Source: Herbaspirillum huttiense
GTDB taxonomy: Bacteria > Pseudomonadota > Gammaproteobacteria > Burkholderiales > Burkholderiaceae_D
Assembly: GCF_004367745.1 (NCBI RefSeq)
Contig: NZ_CP037993.1
Coordinates: forward strand, 1,984,001 to 2,048,000
Reading direction: 5' to 3'
DNA: 64,000 nt
The translations under genes were made by a program, and so were the position numbers. A model generated the notes under the pieces. That model was given only the letters and a program-made list of their open reading frames with translations, was not told the origin of the DNA and did not search any database. Shown piece after piece: positions 60,760 through 64,000 of the stretch (position 1 is the first letter of the stretch; each line of letters begins with the position of its first letter).

Positions 60760-62463
60760 ATGAACGCCAGCGAACAGGTCCACATCGATCAGCCGCAAGT
60801 CCGCACGGACCTGCGCGCTGATCCCACTTACCTGACGCTGCTGCGCGCCTATGGCAGCCGCTTCGTCGAGATCATCGTGGCCGGCATCCTGGTCAATCTG
60901 CTGGGCCTGCTGATGCCGCTGTATTCGCGGCTGATCTACGACAAGGTGCTGGGCAACCATATCCCGGAAACGCTCTGGGCGCTGACGCTGGGCATGCTGC
61001 TCTTCATCGGGCTGGAGCTGGTGTTGCGCATCATCCGCGTGTATTACACCGAGCAACTGGCCGGCCGCCTGGATGGCGAGTTCGATGAAGTTTCGGCACG
61101 CCGCCTGCTGACGGCCAAGGTACAAGCACCGGTGGGCGTGGTGCTGGCGCGTTACCGTGATCTCTCGGCGGCGCGCGACCTGCTCTCGTCCAACTACATG
61201 CTGCTGCTGGTGGACCTGCCGTTCCTCGCGCTGTACCTGGTGGTGCTGGGCCTCATCGGCGGCCACATGGTGTGGGTGCTGCTGGTGGGCGGGGCGCTGC
61301 TGGTCGGCATGCAGCTGCTGCTCAAAGTCCCGGCCAATGACTATGCGCATGCGGCCATGAAGGCCGGTACCGGCAAGGTGGACAAGCTGGCCAGCATCGT
61401 CTACGGCATGGAAACGCTCAAGACCACGCCGCTGCAGGACCGCCTCATGCGCGCCTTCCTGGCCGATGCCGGTGCCAATGCCGTGGCCCAGGCCAAGAGC
61501 CGCTTCTGGATGAATACCAGCTATGCCATCTCCACCGTGGGCTACACCTTCATTGCGGTGGCCACGCTGGTGGTGGGCGTCTATCTGGTGGAAGACAACC
61601 TGCTCACCGTCGGCGCGCTGATTGCCTGCTCGCTGCTGATCAGCCGCGCCACCACGGTGCTGTCGTCGCTGGCGGCACTCCTGGGCCGCATCGAGATGTT
61701 CCGCCGCGCCCGAGCCGAATTTGACCAGCTGTTCGAAGAGCAGAAAGAGACACCGACCGCCGATGTGCTGCGCCAGGAAATGCGCGGCCTGATCCAGGTC
61801 GGCAATCTGCTGCTGCACCTGGACCAGAAGGAAAACGCCACCTTGAAAAACATCTCGCTGACCATCCAGCCCGGCGAGAAGGTGGGCCTGGTCGGGCGTT
61901 CCGGCTCGGGCAAGTCGACGCTGCTGCGTGCCCTGGCCGGCCTGCACCAGCCCGACGAAGGGCATGTCCTCATCGATGGCGTGGCCGTGACGGCCTATGC
62001 CCCCGAGGTGCGGATGCGCTGCATCGGCTTCAAGCCGCAGGAACCCTTCCTGTTCGATGGCACGGTAGCGGCCAACATCTTCGTGGGCGACCGCGTCCCG
62101 GGGCAGGTCTATGAAGCGGCGCTGGCGGTGTCCTCACTGGATGACCTGATCGCGCGCGGCGAGCTGCGCCTGGACCAGGCCATCAAGGCCCCCGGCAATC
62201 TCTCCGGCGGCCAGCGCCAGATGGTGGCACTGGCGCGCGTGATCGCCTGCACCCCGCGCATCCTGCTGCTGGACGAACCGACTACCGGCGTGGACCAGCA
62301 GACCGAGGCCCGCATCATCGAGCGACTGGCGGCGTATGCCGGCCCGCGCACGCTGGTGGTGGCCACCCACAGCCCGGCGCTGTTGCGCCACGTGGACCGC
62401 ATCATCGTCATCGACGGCGGGCGCATCGTGGCAGACGGACCGCGCGACCAGATTTTGCAGTGA
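60760..62463 (+). CDS. Type I secretion ABC exporter (permease-ATPase)
   Basis: The 567-residue protein has a five- or six-helix transmembrane domain (about 30-320: LLGLLMPLYSRLIYDKVLGN, then LLLVDLPFLALYLVVLGLIG). The ATPase domain has Walker A GRSGSGKST (379-387), signature NLSGGQRQ and Walker B ILLLDEPTTGV. It lacks the N-terminal C39-like domain of LapB/HlyB exporters, so length is short for the family. It should drive one-step export of the RTX protein encoded next. Stop at 62461-62463. Confidence 0.93.
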   Translation: MNASEQVHIDQPQVRTDLRADPTYLTLLRAYGSRFVEIIVAGILVNLLGLLMPLYSRLIYDKVLGNHIPETLWALTLGMLLFIGLELVLRIIRVYYTEQLAGRLDGEFDEVSARRLLTAKVQAPVGVVLARYRDLSAARDLLSSNYMLLLVDLPFLALYLVVLGLIGGHMVWVLLVGGALLVGMQLLLKVPANDYAHAAMKAGTGKVDKLASIVYGMETLKTTPLQDRLMRAFLADAGANAVAQAKSRFWMNTSYAISTVGYTFIAVATLVVGVYLVEDNLLTVGALIACSLLISRATTVLSSLAALLGRIEMFRRARAEFDQLFEEQKETPTADVLRQEMRGLIQVGNLLLHLDQKENATLKNISLTIQPGEKVGLVGRSGSGKSTLLRALAGLHQPDEGHVLIDGVAVTAYAPEVRMRCIGFKPQEPFLFDGTVAANIFVGDRVPGQVYEAALAVSSLDDLIARGELRLDQAIKAPGNLSGGQRQMVALARVIACTPRILLLDEPTTGVDQQTEARIIERLAAYAGPRTLVVATHSPALLRHVDRIIVIDGGRIVADGPRDQILQ

Positions 62464-62490
62464 CGCTGCCCGGCAGGGTCACCCCGAACC

Positions 62491-62562
62491 AGATTCAGAT
62501 TCAGATTCAGATTCAGATTCAGATTCAGATTCAGATTCAGATTCAGATTCAGATTCAGATTC
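62491..62562 (+). repeat. (AGATTC)12 hexanucleotide tandem repeat
   Basis: Twelve perfect AGATTC units (72 bp) fill most of the 131-bp gap between the exporter stop and the RTX start codon. No variation is seen between units. In frame with the RTX gene it would read Gln-Ile repeats, but a TAG at 62583-62585 closes that frame before the ATG, so the repeat is non-coding. A copy-number change would alter the spacing or leader RNA, not the reading frame. Confidence 0.97.
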
Positions 62563-62594
62563 GACATCCGAACGATCTTCGATAGCGAGGAAAC

Positions 62595-64000
62595 ATGGCA
62601 ACCGCAAGCTCATCACAAGCGAACTCCGCGGACAAGGTAGCAGGACCCGTGCGCGTGGTCATGCCCGACCAGGCCGGCAGCTTCCAGGTCAGCGCCAACC
62701 GCGCGGCCGTACAGCACGTGCAGGTGGTCGACGTGGACATGGTGCTGCACATGGCCGACGGCACCAAGGTGGTGCTGGCCGGCGGGGCCATGGAAGCCAT
62801 GGACGACAAGTCCAAGGTCAGGTTCGCCGACACCAGCGCCGATACCGGCAAGCTGCTCGATACCGTGGGCAAGATCTCGCTCAAGCCGAACGACCAGTCG
62901 CGCGTGCTCAATTCCGATCCGGTCGCCTCTGCGCCCAACGTGGCCCCGGCCCAGCAGGTCACGGTGGACCGCAACTCGGCCAGCGTCGGCAGTGAAGGCG
63001 CGACCCAGTTCGCCCAGATCATCAGTGACAATGCCGCCTCGCTGACCAGCAGCAGCGGCACCGGCAAGACCGCCAATTCCACCGGCCCGCTGACGGCCGG
63101 CGACACCAGCCATTCAACCGTGACCAGCACGGCGGCCGCCGCAGCGGCCTCGCAGTCGCAGCCGACCACGCAACCGGTCCAGCCGCAATCGGTGATTGCG
63201 CAGACCGCCAATCCCAACGCCAACGAAGCGCCGGTCAAGCCGGTGGAGCCGCAGTTGCCCCCGGAACGTCCGGGCAGCAAGCCATCCACCATCGTGGTCG
63301 ATCCCTCGCAACCGTCGATGGCGATCAAGCTGGTCAACCTGGCCACTACCACGCAGACCGGCGACACGCTCTTGGGCAGCGGCGGCATTCCGGTCTCGGC
63401 CACCGACGCCGGCCTGCCGCTGCAGTTCAGCACCCAGGTCATCAATGCGCCCGACAGCGTGCATACAATTTACGCAGCGGGCAACAATGCCGGCACCTTC
63501 ATCAAGGTGTTCGACGTCACCATCACCGGCAATGGCACTGTGCTGTCGGTGACGGTCTCGGGCGTGCCGGCGGGGATGTCCATCGTCAACGGTACCGACC
63601 TTGGGGGCGGACGCTTCCAGATGACGGTGGCGGCCGGCCAGACCGACTTCCCGTTACAGTTCCAGTACAGTACGGTGGAAGCCAATTCAGCCTCACCGGT
63701 ACACCAGGCCTTCGATCTGAGCTTCAGTACCGTGGTGGCCACCTCCAATGGCCAGCTCACCCTCAACGACACGCGCCACGTGGCCATCAAGGATGCCACC
63801 GGCTATGGCGACCTGAGCTATCTTGATCCGGCCACCGGCGACCCGGTGCTGGTGCTGCCGGCCCAGGGCCTGCCGCACGAAATCCATGCCGGCAACGGCG
63901 GTGTGACGGTCTATGGCAGCAATGCCAATGACCTGCTCTACGGCGGCAGCGGCAACGACGTGCTCATCGGCGGGACCGGCAATACCTTCTTCCAGGGCGG
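62595..64000 (+). CDS. Large RTX-type secreted protein, probable adhesin (N-terminal part only)
   Basis: The frame is open from the ATG at 62595 (GCGAGG 4-9 nt upstream) to the window end, 468 codons with no stop. Residues 1-130 form an N-terminal module (VRVVMPDQAGSFQVSANRAA and a VDMVLHMADGTKVVLAGGAM strand-rich part). A Ser/Thr/Ala/Gln/Pro-rich linker follows (about 130-240), then beta-sandwich-like repeats (about 245-430). RTX nonapeptides appear near residues 436-468 (SNANDLLYGGSGNDVLIGG), which bind calcium after export. It is the substrate of the preceding exporter by position. No classic LapG site (TAAG) is seen, only STAAAAAA. The C-terminal secretion signal lies outside the window. 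Confidence 0.88.
   Translation, partial: MATASSSQANSADKVAGPVRVVMPDQAGSFQVSANRAAVQHVQVVDVDMVLHMADGTKVVLAGGAMEAMDDKSKVRFADTSADTGKLLDTVGKISLKPNDQSRVLNSDPVASAPNVAPAQQVTVDRNSASVGSEGATQFAQIISDNAASLTSSSGTGKTANSTGPLTAGDTSHSTVTSTAAAAAASQSQPTTQPVQPQSVIAQTANPNANEAPVKPVEPQLPPERPGSKPSTIVVDPSQPSMAIKLVNLATTTQTGDTLLGSGGIPVSATDAGLPLQFSTQVINAPDSVHTIYAAGNNAGTFIKVFDVTITGNGTVLSVTVSGVPAGMSIVNGTDLGGGRFQMTVAAGQTDFPLQFQYSTVEANSASPVHQAFDLSFSTVVATSNGQLTLNDTRHVAIKDATGYGDLSYLDPATGDPVLVLPAQGLPHEIHAGNGGVTVYGSNANDLLYGGSGNDVLIGGTGNTFFQG

Noticed and set aside
59272-61965. 897-codon minus-strand frame opposite the MotA-like and exporter genes
   Set aside because: Antisense shadow; the plus-strand genes have clear family motifs.
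62109-62567. Minus-strand frame beginning with an Asn-Leu repeat across the hexanucleotide repeat
   Set aside because: The repeat reads as Asn-Leu only by chance; the rest is antisense to the ABC exporter ATPase domain.
62336-62995. Plus-strand frame reading the hexanucleotide repeat as Asp-Ser repeats and continuing into the RTX gene region
   Set aside because: It overlaps the exporter and RTX genes in a different frame, with Arg/Gly-rich low-quality sequence; no ribosome-binding site.

Overview
The window is about 64 kb of GC-rich (roughly 60-65%) chromosomal DNA from a betaproteobacterium. The family Oxalobacteraceae is likely and a Herbaspirillum-like organism is my best guess. This rests on the gene order tpiA-secG-tRNA-Leu-nuoA..N-DUF2818-NUDIX, a fused LivM-LivG transporter protein and the general protein character. 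Genus and species cannot be proved from the sequence alone. Coding density is high and I see no intact insertion sequence, prophage, CRISPR array or rRNA.

Layout. 1-6.2 kb: a D-amino-acid or N-acyl-D-amino-acid catabolic island. A PfkB sugar kinase (cut by the window edge) and a D-serine-dehydratase/D-threonine-aldolase-like PLP enzyme read leftwards. An RpiR regulator, D-aminoacylase, RidA protein and GntP permease read rightwards from the shared control region. 6.2-11.4 kb: a lipoprotein, rpsO-pnp, and a type II NADH dehydrogenase. 11.4-16.9 kb (minus strand): a 5-oxoproline operon, pxpB-pxpC-pxpA-DUF969-DUF979-DUF2891. 17-20.2 kb: a MarR-like regulator, a quinone oxidoreductase, tpiA, secG and tRNA-Leu(GAG). 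20.3-35.7 kb: the complete 14-gene nuo operon for respiratory complex I plus DUF2818. 35.8-39 kb: a NUDIX hydrolase, ETF-ubiquinone oxidoreductase and a thioesterase. 39.2-44.1 kb: a branched-chain amino acid ABC transporter with LivM and LivG fused. 44.3-54.7 kb: mixed accessory genes. These include two orphan DNA-binding proteins, two tandem identical tRNA-Lys(CTT) genes, a MetQ-like binding protein, the decayed remains of a yefM-yoeB toxin-antitoxin pair, a DNA glycosylase, an Mpo1-like membrane protein, a glycine-zipper lipoprotein and htpG.

55-64 kb holds the most interesting system. It is a type I secretion operon: TolC-like outer membrane protein, MotB/OmpA-like protein, HlyD-like adaptor, a 44-codon ORF, a MotA/ExbB-like channel with a long helical tail, an ABC exporter, then the start of a large RTX protein that runs off the window. 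The MotA/MotB-like pair resembles the SiiA/SiiB proton channel that accompanies the giant adhesin SiiE in Salmonella SPI-4, and formally also ZorA/ZorB. A perfect (AGATTC)12 hexanucleotide repeat sits in the 131-bp gap between the exporter gene and the RTX gene, so it could tune adhesin expression without shifting a reading frame. The operon appears to have its own promoter followed by a 19-bp palindrome and a hairpin around the possible start.

Other points worth following are the predicted assignment of DUF969/DUF979 (transport) and DUF2891 to 5-oxoproline use, the palindromic control site in the D-amino-acid island, and stem-loops inside the nuo operon.
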